Below are positions 26,599 through 40,049 of a stretch of 55,351 bases of DNA, in pieces. The position numbers and the translations under genes were made by a program. This DNA comes from Planctomycetota bacterium (GTDB lineage: Bacteria; Planctomycetota; Phycisphaerae; UBA1845): NCBI GenBank assembly GCA_016200265.1, contig JACQFE010000014.1, positions 1-55,351 of the forward strand, in the 5' to 3' direction. The notes beneath the pieces are model-generated. The model was not told where the DNA came from, searched no databases, and saw only the letters and a program-made list of their open reading frames with translations. The stretch's first letter is position 1. Each line of letters begins with the position of its first letter.

Positions 26599-27792
26599 GT
26601 GCCTCTTCGAGTTGTTTATCTCTATCGCAATCTGACGCGGAACCTGTCGCGCACGCTGCTCACGTGCTGCGCGGTGGCGCTTCCGATGACGATTTACGTT
26701 TTGTCGATGGCCGTCATCAAGGGCATCGATCGGTTTCTGGATAATTCAGCGAAGCAATTGCGGCTCGTCGTCGGGCACAAGACGTCGATCATCAATCCGT
26801 TGCCGCGCGGACATCGTGCGAAAATCGAGGCGCTTGATCCGACGCATCAACGGATCATGTCGATTTGCGGTGTGCGCTGGATCGGCGGCACCGTGCAAAA
26901 CGAACCACATCCGCTTTCCACGCTTGCGGTCGAGCCCGACACGTTCGCCCAGACTTTTTCCGATTACTATTTGACGACAGAGGAGATGGCCGACTGGCAG
27001 CGGAATCGGCAGGCAATCATCGTGGGGCGAGCGACCGCGCAGCGATTCCATTGGAACGTCGGCGACCGCATCCAGATCAATCCATCGGTCCCGCCGTACA
27101 CGCCATTCGAATTCAAGGTCATCTCGACGGCCCCCAAGGCCATCGACCCGATTACAAACATTTGCCGGCTCGATTACCTGGAGGAACTCACGAAACAAGC
27201 CGTCACCATCGTGCCGGAGGATTGGAAGCTGCAAGGCTGGGTGAGTTTCTTTTTCGTGAAGTGCGGTTCACAGGCGGATGTCGATCATTTTCGCGTCGCC
27301 ATCGACGCACTTTTCGCACACAGCCCTGATGAAACAAGAACGCAGGACGAAAAGACGTTCATCAATGAATTCATCAAGCAGCAGTTTGACTTGCCCCGGA
27401 ATCTGATGATCCTTGCATCGCTGACCGTGTTCGTTGCGATCATGGCCGCCGCCAATACGATGAGCATGAACCTTCGCGACCGGATGAACGAGACGGCCAT
27501 TCTGAAATCCCTCGGCTTCAGCGGTCGGGTGATCTTCGGACTAATTCAAACTGAAGGACTGGCGCTTTGTTTGAGCGGGGGATTGGTGGGTGCGCTGACG
27601 CCCTATGTTCTTTTTACCTATTCTCCTCTTCGCAATTTCACCGTGCCCCTCATTCAGACGCTCGAAATTCAACCCATCGTTTGCGTTCAGGCCATGGGAA
27701 TCGCGCTTGTGATCGGAATGCTGGCGTCCGCCTGGCCCGCATGGGTGGGATTGCGCCTTCCGGTAATTTCCGCATTGAGAAATCTGGAGTAA
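26599..27792 (+). CDS. FtsX/MacB-type ABC permease, type A (second copy)
   Basis: 397 residues. The GTG start directly abuts the TAA of the preceding gene, so translation is probably coupled. It is homologous to 24229-25398 (TLLTCCAVALPMTIYVLSMA; QLRLVVGHKTSIINPLPRGH; RWIGGTV). The coupling segment is RDRMNETAILKSLGFSG. With the next gene it forms the second A-B pair. Confidence 0.9.
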   Translation: MPLRVVYLYRNLTRNLSRTLLTCCAVALPMTIYVLSMAVIKGIDRFLDNSAKQLRLVVGHKTSIINPLPRGHRAKIEALDPTHQRIMSICGVRWIGGTVQNEPHPLSTLAVEPDTFAQTFSDYYLTTEEMADWQRNRQAIIVGRATAQRFHWNVGDRIQINPSVPPYTPFEFKVISTAPKAIDPITNICRLDYLEELTKQAVTIVPEDWKLQGWVSFFFVKCGSQADVDHFRVAIDALFAHSPDETRTQDEKTFINEFIKQQFDLPRNLMILASLTVFVAIMAAANTMSMNLRDRMNETAILKSLGFSGRVIFGLIQTEGLALCLSGGLVGALTPYVLFTYSPLRNFTVPLIQTLEIQPIVCVQAMGIALVIGMLASAWPAWVGLRLPVISALRNLE

Positions 27793-27796
27793 TCGG

Positions 27797-28981
27797 TTGG
27801 CTCTTCCGCTCTACTATAATTGGCGCAATCTCCAACGACGGAAGCTGAGTACGACGTTGACCTTTATCGTTGTGACTGTTGTCGTCGTCGTGCTGTGTGT
27901 TCTCCTTTCGTTTACGGCGGGGATTCGGGCCTCGCTGGCCGCTACCGGCACAAACTTGAATTTGATCGTCTTGAAGCCGGGCGCGACGGCGGAAAGCACC
28001 AGCGTGCTAGTGCCGGATGAGATCGGGAGATTGGTGCAAACGCCGGGGATCGCTCTCGGCTCGGACGGATCGCCACTCATGAGTCGTGAACTTTGCGTGC
28101 AAACCACGGTGCCGCGTCGCTTGAGCGCCCGCGACAAGGAACCGGCGCCAGCCAATGTCGCGATTCGCGGCGTGGATCCGATCGCATTCGATCTTCATCG
28201 CGAAGTGCGGATCATTGACGGGCGATCGTTTCAGTCCGGTACGATGGAGATCGTCGTGGGCAAAGCCGCCCATGACCGATACGAACACACAAACATCGGC
28301 GATGAGATAGTTCTTGGGCGCATGGAAAATCGCATTTACAAAGTCGTCGGCGTCTTTGATGCGGGAGGCGCGACATTTGAAAGCGAACTTTGGGCGCCGC
28401 GCACGTCGATTTCCGATTCCTATCTTCGTCGATTCGATTCCAGCGTAGTGATGCGATTGCAAAGCGTTGCTGCGACGAAGGCGGCTGTGGAATTCATCAA
28501 TGGCCCGACGGTTCAGCTTGAAGCCAAGCCCGAGCCGCAATACTACGAAGACCTCTCCAAGAAGACACAAGACATCGTCGTTCTTTCGACGATTCTCGTG
28601 AGCATCATGGCCATGGGTGCGATTTTCGCAGTGGCGAACACGATGTTCGCGACGGTGGACGGGCGTCGCCGGGAGATCGCCATGCTGCGAACAATCGGAT
28701 TCGGCAAGTGGGCGATTCTGGTGTCCTTCGTCGTTGAGTCGTTGCTGATTTGCGTCTCGGCGTGTTCGGTCGGACTGGTGTTGAGCCTGCTGGCGGGGGG
28801 CGTCAAGCAGGATTTCTTATCGGACACCACTTGGACCGTGCTGGCTTTCGAAATGAAGATCACTCCGGGCATTCTTGTCGCGGCGTTCATGCTCTCGGTC
28901 ATCGTCGGCGTGTTTGGTGCGATTACGCCTGCGTTGCGGGCGTCGCGAATGCGAATCATTGATGCCTTGCGAAAGGCCTGA
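27797..28981 (+). CDS. FtsX/MacB-type ABC permease, type B (second copy)
   Basis: 394 residues, starting with TTG four bases after the preceding stop. It resembles 25411-26598 throughout (MALPLYYNWRNLQRRKLSTT; LIVLKPGATAESTSVLVP; RRREIAMLRTIGFGKWAIL). It is the last permease of the block. A large stem-loop repeat follows at 29013. Confidence 0.9.
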   Translation: MALPLYYNWRNLQRRKLSTTLTFIVVTVVVVVLCVLLSFTAGIRASLAATGTNLNLIVLKPGATAESTSVLVPDEIGRLVQTPGIALGSDGSPLMSRELCVQTTVPRRLSARDKEPAPANVAIRGVDPIAFDLHREVRIIDGRSFQSGTMEIVVGKAAHDRYEHTNIGDEIVLGRMENRIYKVVGVFDAGGATFESELWAPRTSISDSYLRRFDSSVVMRLQSVAATKAAVEFINGPTVQLEAKPEPQYYEDLSKKTQDIVVLSTILVSIMAMGAIFAVANTMFATVDGRRREIAMLRTIGFGKWAILVSFVVESLLICVSACSVGLVLSLLAGGVKQDFLSDTTWTVLAFEMKITPGILVAAFMLSVIVGVFGAITPALRASRMRIIDALRKA

Positions 28982-29012
28982 CTGGAGCCCGGCAAATGAG
29001 GCCGCGAGTGAA

Positions 29013-29088
29013 TCAGAGCCGGAAGCGTAAGCGCCCGGCAATTTGTGGCCGACGATTGCCTTTCCGTCGCTTACGCTCCGGGCTCTGA
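29013..29088. repeat. Long inverted repeat after the permease block
   Basis: Arms of 21 bases (29013-29033 and 29068-29088) pair at 19 positions and read TCAGAGCC...GCGTAAGCG. The loop is 34 bases. No T-run follows. It resembles a dispersed repeat and may also separate permease and fusion-protein expression. Confidence 0.55.
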
Positions 29089-29133
29089 TTTGAACTCTAG
29101 CCTATCGGTTTCCGCAAATGGCGGGTTCGAGCA

Positions 29134-29139
29134 TATAAT
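29134..29139 (+). promoter_or_regulatory. Possible -10 box before the membrane-fusion gene
   Basis: A perfect TATAAT ends 8 bases before the ATG at 29148. No good -35 is present at 17 bases. If used, the message would be nearly leaderless. Confidence 0.3.
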
Positions 29140-29147
29140 GTGCAGGC

Positions 29148-30398
29148 ATGCAACCTCCGACGGAAATTCAGGCCCAGATTCGTAGCCTTTCGATTCCGAG
29201 AGATCAAAGACCCGCGTCTCGTGCCCGCGGCGAGCGATCGCGGCTCATCAGAAACCTCTTCATTCTTCTCATTTTTGGAGGCGGTGGTTGGACGGCGTAC
29301 CAATTTCGCGCCGAGCTGGCGGCCAAGATGGACACGGCGGTCAGGCAATCCTCATCGAATGATGAGAAGCTCGCAATCCGCCTGATGACGGTGGCGCTCG
29401 CACGAGAGCCGGAGCCCGGACCCGTGTTGACGGCGACGGGAAAAATCGTTTCCGATCATCGCGTTTCCGTGAACACGAAAGTTTCGGGTCAGATCACGGC
29501 ACTTTATTTCGAACAGGGCAATCGTGTCGACAAAGGTCAACTCTTGGCGACGGTCGAGGACATTCTTCCGCGAGCGCGACGGAACGAGGCCGCGGCGCGA
29601 TTGGAACGATCGAAGGCCACGCTGGAATATCAAAAAGTTCAATTCGAACGCGTCGCCGGATTGATCAAGGTCGAAAGTGCACCGAGCATTGAATATGCGG
29701 ATGCGAAGCGGGCGATTTCGGAGTGGATGGCGCAAGTCGAAGCGGATCAGGCCATCCTCGCATCCGCGGAAAAGATTCTCGCGGATTGTCGAGTGGTCGC
29801 GCCGATCGCGGGGGTGATCCTGCAAAGGAATGTGGAGGTTGGCGACTTTGTTGCGGCCGAAGGGGGTTTAGGTGCGCAGGCGAACGCTCAATTCGCGACC
29901 ATCGCGGACATGACCATGCTCCGCGTGGAAGTGGATATCAGCGAGCTGGACATTGTTCGTATCAAGCAAGGGATGCCTTGCACGATCACGCCCGATGCCT
30001 ACAAGGATCGGCACTATCGGGGCAGCGTGATGTGGCTTGATCCCGGCGCGAATTACTCAAAGGCGACCGTGCAAGTGAAGGTGCGGATCGAACAGCCGGA
30101 CGTATTTCTTCGAGTGGAAGGTTCGGCCCAGGTGATGTTTCTGAGCGACCCGCCAAAGCAGCAGTCTGCGGAGGACCAGCGGGCTATGTGGATTCCCGAG
30201 ACCGCTTTGGTCGCGAATGAGGCCGGCGGCGGACCATCCGTTTTTCTTGCCACGGAAGGACGATTCAAGCGGACGCCGGTTTCCGTCGGACGCCGTAACA
30301 ATGGGCAAGTCGAAATTGTTCACGGACTTTCGCCGGGAGATTCGATCGCGGTCGAAGGTGTGGACAAGGTGCGCGAGGGGCAGCGGGTGAAGGGCTGA
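29148..30398 (+). CDS. Membrane-fusion (periplasmic adaptor) protein, MacA/HlyD type
   Basis: 416 residues that connect an inner-membrane transporter to the outer membrane. A short cytoplasmic N-terminus is followed by a membrane helix (about 33-50, LIRNLFILLIFGGGGWTAYQ). Then come the lipoyl half-motif (VSVNTKVSGQITALYFEQGN then RVDKGQLLA), a helical hairpin (about 145-215, coiled-coil-like), the second lipoyl half (DCRVVAPIAGVILQRNVEVG) and beta-barrel domains. With the upstream ATPase and permeases it makes a MacAB-like exporter. No TolC-like gene is nearby. The substrate is unknown. Confidence 0.88.
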   Translation: MQPPTEIQAQIRSLSIPRDQRPASRARGERSRLIRNLFILLIFGGGGWTAYQFRAELAAKMDTAVRQSSSNDEKLAIRLMTVALAREPEPGPVLTATGKIVSDHRVSVNTKVSGQITALYFEQGNRVDKGQLLATVEDILPRARRNEAAARLERSKATLEYQKVQFERVAGLIKVESAPSIEYADAKRAISEWMAQVEADQAILASAEKILADCRVVAPIAGVILQRNVEVGDFVAAEGGLGAQANAQFATIADMTMLRVEVDISELDIVRIKQGMPCTITPDAYKDRHYRGSVMWLDPGANYSKATVQVKVRIEQPDVFLRVEGSAQVMFLSDPPKQQSAEDQRAMWIPETALVANEAGGGPSVFLATEGRFKRTPVSVGRRNNGQVEIVHGLSPGDSIAVEGVDKVREGQRVKG

Positions 30399-30625
30399 TG
30401 CGCGTTGCTTTTAGACGCGGCGCAGTGAGACATCTTGATCAAACACCATTACCCCCCTTGATTCCCCCTTAGCAAGGGGGGAGGCGACGCAGTTGCCATC
30501 GGCACAAGTAATGGTTCAACCCGGCTTCGTCGCTTGCAATTCCCGTCGTCTCGCACGACACTTCGCATCACGTGGTCGGGTTCGGCCTGACCGGTTCATC
30601 ACGTGTCTAGCAGCGGATTGAAAAC
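30399..30625. repeat. CCCCCTT/AAGGGGG palindrome in the gap before the OPT gene
   Basis: CCCCCCTTG (30452-30460) pairs with CAAGGGGGG (30473-30481), with an inner CCCCCTT alternative. A related GTCCCCCTT-GCC-AAGGGGGAC hairpin occurs inside a coding sequence at 44607-44627. Nothing else is seen in this gap. Confidence 0.55.
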
Positions 30626-32830
30626 ATGAAAGATGACGCACAGGCCGGCGTTACTGCGGACGTAACGGAGCACAAGCCGTACATTCCCGCGGAGGCGAAC
30701 ATACCGGAATTTGGCCTGGCGCCGATCATCGTCGGCGCGATCCTGGGGATCATCTTCGGGGCATCGTCGCTATATCTGGTGCTGAAAGTTGGAATGACAG
30801 TTTCGGCGTCGATTCCGATCGCGGTGCTGTCAATTACGCTCTTCCGAGTTTTTCCAAAGATTCCATTGATTCGCCGCTTAGTTCATCGAAATGCGACGGT
30901 CTTGGAAAACAACATTGTTCAAACCACCGGCTCCGCAGGCGAGTCCATTGCTTTCGGCATCGGCGTCACCATGCCTGCGATCATGATCCTCGGATATGAC
31001 CTCGAGCTCACGCGAGTCATGATCGTCGGCATTCTTGGCGGACTCATCGGCATCTTAATGATGATCCCGCTGCGCCGCGCGTTCATCGTGAAACAGCATG
31101 GCAAGCTGACTTATCCCGAGGGCACAGCATGTGCGGATGTGCTCATCGTCGGCGAAAAGGGAGGTACATCGGCTGCGACAGTATTCATAGGATTTGGCAT
31201 CGCATTTGTCTACAAAGTCTTGTCAGGGAGCTTAAGGCTTTGGAAGGAAACTGTGGCGAGCACCTTGAGTTTTTTCAAAGGGGCGCAGCTATCCTGTGAT
31301 ATGGATCCAGCGCTAATCGGCGTGGGTTACATCATAGGAACGCGAATATCTTGCATCATGGTCGCAGGCGGAGTTTTGGCTTATCTCGTGCTGATTCCAA
31401 CGATTGTGTTATTTGGAGAGGGGCTTGGTTCGCCTCTTTTCCCAGCAGAGAAACTGCTGCGGAACATGACAGTCGGCGAGATTCAAAAGACCTATGTACT
31501 CTACATCGGCGCGGGAGCTGTCGCGGCGGCGGGAATCCTCAGCATGATTCGCGCAATGCCATTGATCGTAACGTCGCTTAAGACCGGCTTGCGCGACTTG
31601 GCCGTCCGTCGCGCAGATACTACAGGCGCTCATAGTGCAGTCGGACTAAGGACCGATCACGATCTTTCCATGAAGACCGTGATTCTCGGAATCGTGTTCT
31701 TGATCGTCGCAATCACACTAGCTCCCATGCTTCATATGAACGTATTGGGCGCGATCTTGATCGTGTTATTCGGATTTTTATTCGTGACCGTTTCTTCGCG
31801 ATTAACGGGCGAGATCGGCTCATCTTCGAACCCTATCTCAGGCATGACCGTCGCAACGCTGTTGATGACGTGTCTGATTTTTCTGGCAATGGGCTGGACA
31901 GGTCCGATGGACCGCGTGACGGCCTTGTCGATAGCGGCGATTGTTTGCATTGCCGCGTCGAACGGTGGCACTACGTCACAGGATCTCAAGACGGGATTTC
32001 TTCTTGGGGCCACGCCTCGCTTTCAACAGATAGCGATTCTTGTCGGTGCTCTGACTTCCGCGCTTGTGATTGGCGTTGTTCTGATGATGTTAAACAGCGC
32101 GTATACGGTTTATTCCAAAAAAGACCTCCCGACCATCAAAATCGAGACGGCCACGCTATCGCAGAAGGAAAAAGTCGGAGGTACTGATTATGCAAACGAC
32201 ACAAACGAATACTATGTGTTCCATGCAACGCCAGGCCAAATCAAGGGAGTTCCTGCCGGACGCTATCTCGTGGATGACGCTGGTAGCATCAAATACCTTG
32301 TTGATCCGGGCGTGCAAGGGCAACTAACAACGACGGACGATGGCCACGAAGTGACGAAATTGAACCCGCCGCAAGCGGCACTTTTCGCGCTCATTATCGA
32401 TGGAATCCTTACGCACAAACTGCCGTGGGCGCTGGTACTGCTGGGGGTTTCGATCACCATCGTTCTTGAATTGAGCGGCATATCGTCGCTTGCGTTCGCG
32501 GTCGGCGTTTATCTTCCACTTTCGACGACGGCGCCAATTTTCATCGGAGGAGCGATTCGTTGGCTGGTGGAAAAATGGCGTGGTAGCAGCGCCGGCGACG
32601 GAGAAATGAGCCCCGGCGTTTTGCTCTCTTCGGGATATATCGCAGGTGGAACCATTGCTGGAGTCCTTGGAGCATTAGTCTCGATCAAGTGGAAATCTCT
32701 AGGTGACTGGGGTCCGAAGGCACTCGGCGAACTCGCTTCTGAAAACTGGTTCGCATTGGCGACATTCGCCGCCCTGTGTATATGGCTTGTAATTGTCGGT
32801 AAGAAGCGAGACGGCGAAGTTGTTCATTGA
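30626..32830 (+). CDS. OPT-family oligopeptide transporter
   Basis: 734 residues, an inner-membrane carrier with about 14-16 hydrophobic segments. The OPT pattern is visible at the start (EFGLAPIIVGAILGIIFGAS then SLYLVLKVGMTVSASIPIAV) and in NIVQTTGSAGESIAFGIG, YPEGTACADVLIVGEKGG and ASNGGTTSQDLKTGFLLGA. A polar loop (about 500-580) separates the last helices. OPT proteins take up short peptides or metal chelates with protons. The next gene is a peptidase, which suggests joint peptide use. Confidence 0.93.
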   Translation: MKDDAQAGVTADVTEHKPYIPAEANIPEFGLAPIIVGAILGIIFGASSLYLVLKVGMTVSASIPIAVLSITLFRVFPKIPLIRRLVHRNATVLENNIVQTTGSAGESIAFGIGVTMPAIMILGYDLELTRVMIVGILGGLIGILMMIPLRRAFIVKQHGKLTYPEGTACADVLIVGEKGGTSAATVFIGFGIAFVYKVLSGSLRLWKETVASTLSFFKGAQLSCDMDPALIGVGYIIGTRISCIMVAGGVLAYLVLIPTIVLFGEGLGSPLFPAEKLLRNMTVGEIQKTYVLYIGAGAVAAAGILSMIRAMPLIVTSLKTGLRDLAVRRADTTGAHSAVGLRTDHDLSMKTVILGIVFLIVAITLAPMLHMNVLGAILIVLFGFLFVTVSSRLTGEIGSSSNPISGMTVATLLMTCLIFLAMGWTGPMDRVTALSIAAIVCIAASNGGTTSQDLKTGFLLGATPRFQQIAILVGALTSALVIGVVLMMLNSAYTVYSKKDLPTIKIETATLSQKEKVGGTDYANDTNEYYVFHATPGQIKGVPAGRYLVDDAGSIKYLVDPGVQGQLTTTDDGHEVTKLNPPQAALFALIIDGILTHKLPWALVLLGVSITIVLELSGISSLAFAVGVYLPLSTTAPIFIGGAIRWLVEKWRGSSAGDGEMSPGVLLSSGYIAGGTIAGVLGALVSIKWKSLGDWGPKALGELASENWFALATFAALCIWLVIVGKKRDGEVVH

Positions 32831-32854
32831 TTCTCGCAAAAAATTGGATGGAGT

Positions 32855-34570
32855 TTGATGATGTATAAGACCTTTCTAATCGGGATCGTACTAATGGCCA
32901 CGCTGACAAGTATGAACTCATTTGGGCAAACAAAACCAGCGGCCAGCACCGCCGGGCCTGAGGCGGAATTCAAAACGCTCCTCGACTCCTATCTGGCCAA
33001 GTTCAAGCCGCTGAGCATCGATTCTGAGACGGCCTGGTGGGATGCCAACACGACCGGCTCGGATGAGGCTTTCGCCCGCCGAAAGAAGACGCAGGACGCG
33101 CTGGTCGAGCTGCACACGGACAAGGCCGTTTTCGCGAAGCTCAAGGCGCTCAAAGAAGGGAATCAGATTCAAGACCCGATTCTCAAGCGAGAGCTCGACG
33201 TGATGTATCGCAGCTTTCTGCCGGGGCAGGCCAACGCCGATTTGCAGAAAAGGATTGTCACCCTGGAAACTGAAGTCGAGCAGATGTTCAATGCCCATCG
33301 CGGCGAGGTCGACGGCAAGCCGCTCAGCGAGAACGACATCCGCCAGATTCTCTCTGACTCCAAGGACTCCAAGCAGTGCGAAAAAGCGTGGAATGCATAC
33401 ATGGATGTCGGGAAGAAGGTCGAACCCAAGCTCAAAGAACTCGTGACTCTTCGCAATCAGATGGCCGTCGAACTTGGCTTCAAGAATTTCTTTTCCATGA
33501 AGATGGCATTGCAGGAGATTGACGAAAACGATCTAGTACACCTGTTCGATGAGCTCGACAAGCTGACGGCCAAGCACTTTGCGAATGTCAAGAAAGAAAT
33601 CGACCAGTCACGCGCCGCCCGATTCGGCGTCAGCGTCGATCAGCTTCGACCGTGGCATTTCGGCGATCTGTTCTTTCAGGAAGCGCCGGAAATGGAAGGC
33701 CCGAATCTCGACGACGTGTACAAGAACGTCGATCTGCTCGAAATGGCCAAGAAGTATTACGCGAGCGTCGGTACGCCAGTCGATGACATTCTCGCTCGCA
33801 GCGATCTTTATGAGAAACCCGGCAAGAGTCCGCACGCCTTCTCTGACAATCTCAATCGCGATCAGGACATTCGCGTGCTCGCCAACTTGAAGCCCAATCT
33901 TTACTGGTCCGACACCATCATCCACGAACTCGGTCACGCGATCTACGACAAATATATCAACAAGGATGTCCCATTCCTTCTTCATGAGGCCTCCAGCAGC
34001 ATCACCACCGAAGGCTTCGCCATGATGACCGGATCGTACGTGAAGAAAGAGGAATGGCTGACGAAGATGCTCAAGGTTCCGCCGGAGCAGGCGGCGAGCC
34101 TGGCCGAGGCCGGCGCGAAGCACCTTCGCGCGGAGAAATTGATCTTCAGTCGCTGGGCACAGGTGATGGTTGGCTTCGAACGCGGAATGTACTCCAATCC
34201 CGATCAGGACTTTGGCGTCTTGTGGTGGGATTTGAAGGCAAAATATCAAATGCTCAATTCACCGGAGAGCAAGAGCCGTCCCGACTATGCGGCCAAGATC
34301 CATATCGTCACGCACCCCGTCTACTACCATAGTTACATGATGGGAGAACTCTTCGCATCACAGGTGCAGCAGTACATCGCGGACAATGTGGCGAAGGTTC
34401 CCGATGCGACGAAATCTGTTTTTGTCGGTCGCACTGAGGTGGGAGATTACTGGAAGGAAAAAGTTTTCGGCCCGGGCGACTTGCGATCATGGAACGACCT
34501 GACCAAGTCGGCTACAGGCAAACCGCTTTCCCCGGATGCGTTTGCCAAGCAGTGGTTGCAGACGCAATGA
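32855..34570 (+). CDS. M2-like zinc metallopeptidase, exported
   Basis: 571 residues with an N-terminal signal (about 1-23, LIGIVLMATLTSMNSFG). The zinc motif HELGH is at 357-361 and the third ligand is probably Glu386 in ITTEGFAM. This matches the gluzincin layout of peptidyl-dipeptidase A (M2) and related M3 enzymes. The helical body, with YHSYMMGELFASQVQQYI late in the chain, agrees. It likely trims peptides in the periplasm or outside, and lies 24 bases after an oligopeptide transporter. Its exact specificity is not clear. Confidence 0.87.
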   Translation: MMMYKTFLIGIVLMATLTSMNSFGQTKPAASTAGPEAEFKTLLDSYLAKFKPLSIDSETAWWDANTTGSDEAFARRKKTQDALVELHTDKAVFAKLKALKEGNQIQDPILKRELDVMYRSFLPGQANADLQKRIVTLETEVEQMFNAHRGEVDGKPLSENDIRQILSDSKDSKQCEKAWNAYMDVGKKVEPKLKELVTLRNQMAVELGFKNFFSMKMALQEIDENDLVHLFDELDKLTAKHFANVKKEIDQSRAARFGVSVDQLRPWHFGDLFFQEAPEMEGPNLDDVYKNVDLLEMAKKYYASVGTPVDDILARSDLYEKPGKSPHAFSDNLNRDQDIRVLANLKPNLYWSDTIIHELGHAIYDKYINKDVPFLLHEASSSITTEGFAMMTGSYVKKEEWLTKMLKVPPEQAASLAEAGAKHLRAEKLIFSRWAQVMVGFERGMYSNPDQDFGVLWWDLKAKYQMLNSPESKSRPDYAAKIHIVTHPVYYHSYMMGELFASQVQQYIADNVAKVPDATKSVFVGRTEVGDYWKEKVFGPGDLRSWNDLTKSATGKPLSPDAFAKQWLQTQ

Positions 34571-34603
34571 TTCGCCTCAATTCTCCGATATCGATGAAAT
34601 GCT

Positions 34604-34678
34604 GGCTGTCATGCTGAGCGGAGCGAAGCATCCCGAATTCGAGATTCTTCGGTCGCCTGCGGCGACCTCAGAAAGACA
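34604..34678. repeat. Dispersed 'TCATGCTGAG...' palindromic repeat, copy 2
   Basis: Relative of 12846-12914 in opposite orientation: GTCATGCTGAGCGGAGCGAAGC, then GAGATTCTTCGG, then CCTCAGAAAGACAAGA. It sits between the peptidase stop and the carB stop, which converge. Confidence 0.6.
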
Positions 34679-34712
34679 AGATCTTATCGCTTTCTGCGGC
34701 TCAAATGGCGGC

Positions 34713-38420
<3,708 letters not shown>

Positions 38421-38470
38421 GGTGTTGTTATACGACAAATTCGCCTGCAAATCGATATGTTGTTGGCTCT

Positions 38471-39934
38471 CTAAGAGCTTGATGGTATGCGAATGCACAC
38501 GTTTTTCGGTTCCGTAAAGAACCGCAGAGCCTCCCAGCCGCCTTCGCGGCCGACGCCGCTTTGCTTCATGCCGCCAAAGGGAACGCGCAGGTCGCGAAGC
38601 AGCCAGCAGTTTACCCAGACCGTGCCGCATTGCAGCGCCGCGGCCACTCGGTGCGCACGACCAACGTCTCGAGTCCAGACTGTCGCTGATAGGCCATAGT
38701 CGGTGGAATTTGCGTATCCGATGACTTCGCGCTCATTGTCGAACGGCGTGATCGTGACCACCGGGCCAAAGATCTCTTCTTGTTGGATGCGGCACTGCAC
38801 ATCAACATCCGTGATCACCGTCGGGGCGATGAAGTAACCAGCGTTGCAGCGAACCGGCAAATTCGCCGGAGGCCCGCCGCCACAATGGATTTTTCCGCCG
38901 AGTTCTCGGGCCAACTGCAAGTAGGAATTCACCTTGTCGAATTGGGCGCGTGAGACCAATGCGCCGTGTTCCGCCGATTCTTCCAATGGATCGCCGATGC
39001 GAATGCGTTTGGCGGCATCGACTAAGCGCCCCAAAAATGCGTCGTACGCGGGGTGCTCAACATAAATTCGCGAACCGGAAAGACACACTTGGCCTTGATT
39101 CGAAAATGCGGCCCGAACGCTTTCGAGAATTGCGGAATCCATATCCGCATCGGCAAAGACGATATTTGGATTTTTGCCGCCGAGTTCCAGTGCTACCTTT
39201 TTGAACATCGGCCCTGCAATGCTCGCAATGTTTCTTCCTGTCACCGTCCCGCCCGTGAACGACAACGTTGTGACACGTGGATGTCGAACCAATGCATCGC
39301 CAGCCGTCGCGCCGCGACCATGAACAATGTTGAGCACACCCGCGGGTAGTCCGGCCTCAATGCACAATTGCGAAAGCAGGTATGCGGTCATCGGAGTAAC
39401 TTCGGACGGCTTCGCGACTGCTGTATTGCCGCAGGAAATTGCCGGCGCGATCTTCCATGTCAGCAGATAGAGCGGTAGGTTCCAGGGTGAAATCAATCCG
39501 CAGACGCCGCGAGGGCAGCGCAATGTGTAGTTAATGGCAATGTCGTCCGTTGCGTGGGATTCGGACGCGAAATGCAAAATGCCCGTCGCGAAGAAGCGAA
39601 AATTCGCCGCCGCACGCGGAATATCCAGCGAGCGAGCCAGCACGATCGGCTTGCCTGTGTCGATCGACTCCGCACGAGCCAGCGGTTCCAGGTCGCGTTC
39701 GATCAGGTCCGCAAGCCGTAGAAGAATTCGCGAACGCTTTGCGGCCGGAGTGTGTGACCAGATCGGAAACGCCCGCTCGGCGGCCTCGACGGCGAGTGAA
39801 ACATCCCGCTCGTCGCTGTCCGGCACCTGCGAATAGACCTGTCCCGTCGCCGGCTCGATATTGTCCAGATATTTTCTCGAAGCGGGCTCGATCAGTCGGC
39901 CATCAACGAGATTCTGTATACGCGGCAGCGACAT
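38471..39934 (-). CDS. NAD(P)-dependent aldehyde dehydrogenase
   Basis: 487 residues. Conserved ALDH features are [41 protein letters not shown], the general base Glu in [10 protein letters not shown] and the catalytic Cys in [15 protein letters not shown], then [13 protein letters not shown]. The order and the phrase [13 protein letters not shown] recall the 2-hydroxymuconic / 2-aminomuconic semialdehyde dehydrogenase branch (ALDH8-like), but no catabolic gene cluster supports that substrate. It follows the SDR gene by about 115 bases on the same strand; the gap holds AATGCTGAATG-type words. Confidence 0.9.
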   Translation of the reverse strand: MSLPRIQNLVDGRLIEPASRKYLDNIEPATGQVYSQVPDSDERDVSLAVEAAERAFPIWSHTPAAKRSRILLRLADLIERDLEPLARAESIDTGKPIVLARSLDIPRAAANFRFFATGILHFASESHATDDIAINYTLRCPRGVCGLISPWNLPLYLLTWKIAPAISCGNTAVAKPSEVTPMTAYLLSQLCIEAGLPAGVLNIVHGRGATAGDALVRHPRVTTLSFTGGTVTGRNIASIAGPMFKKVALELGGKNPNIVFADADMDSAILESVRAAFSNQGQVCLSGSRIYVEHPAYDAFLGRLVDAAKRIRIGDPLEESAEHGALVSRAQFDKVNSYLQLARELGGKIHCGGGPPANLPVRCNAGYFIAPTVITDVDVQCRIQQEEIFGPVVTITPFDNEREVIGYANSTDYGLSATVWTRDVGRAHRVAAALQCGTVWVNCWLLRDLRVPFGGMKQSGVGREGGWEALRFFTEPKNVCIRIPSSS

Positions 39935-39936
39935 GG

Positions 39937-40049
39937 ATTATTCGAATGCTGAATGCTGAATTCGGAATGATGAAACACGCACTATGTTTGACGAACGAAG
40001 AGTTGCTTTGTGTTGCCATTCCGCATTCATAATTCACCATTCCGCATTC
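39937..40049. repeat. 'GAATGCTGAAT / ATTCCGCATTC' word tract between two genes
   Basis: Variants of GAATGCTGAATTCGGAATGATG and the complementary CATTCCGCATTCATAATTCAC fill the gap between the SDR and ALDH genes. It is the same style of self-complementary word repeat as in carB. Confidence 0.5.
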
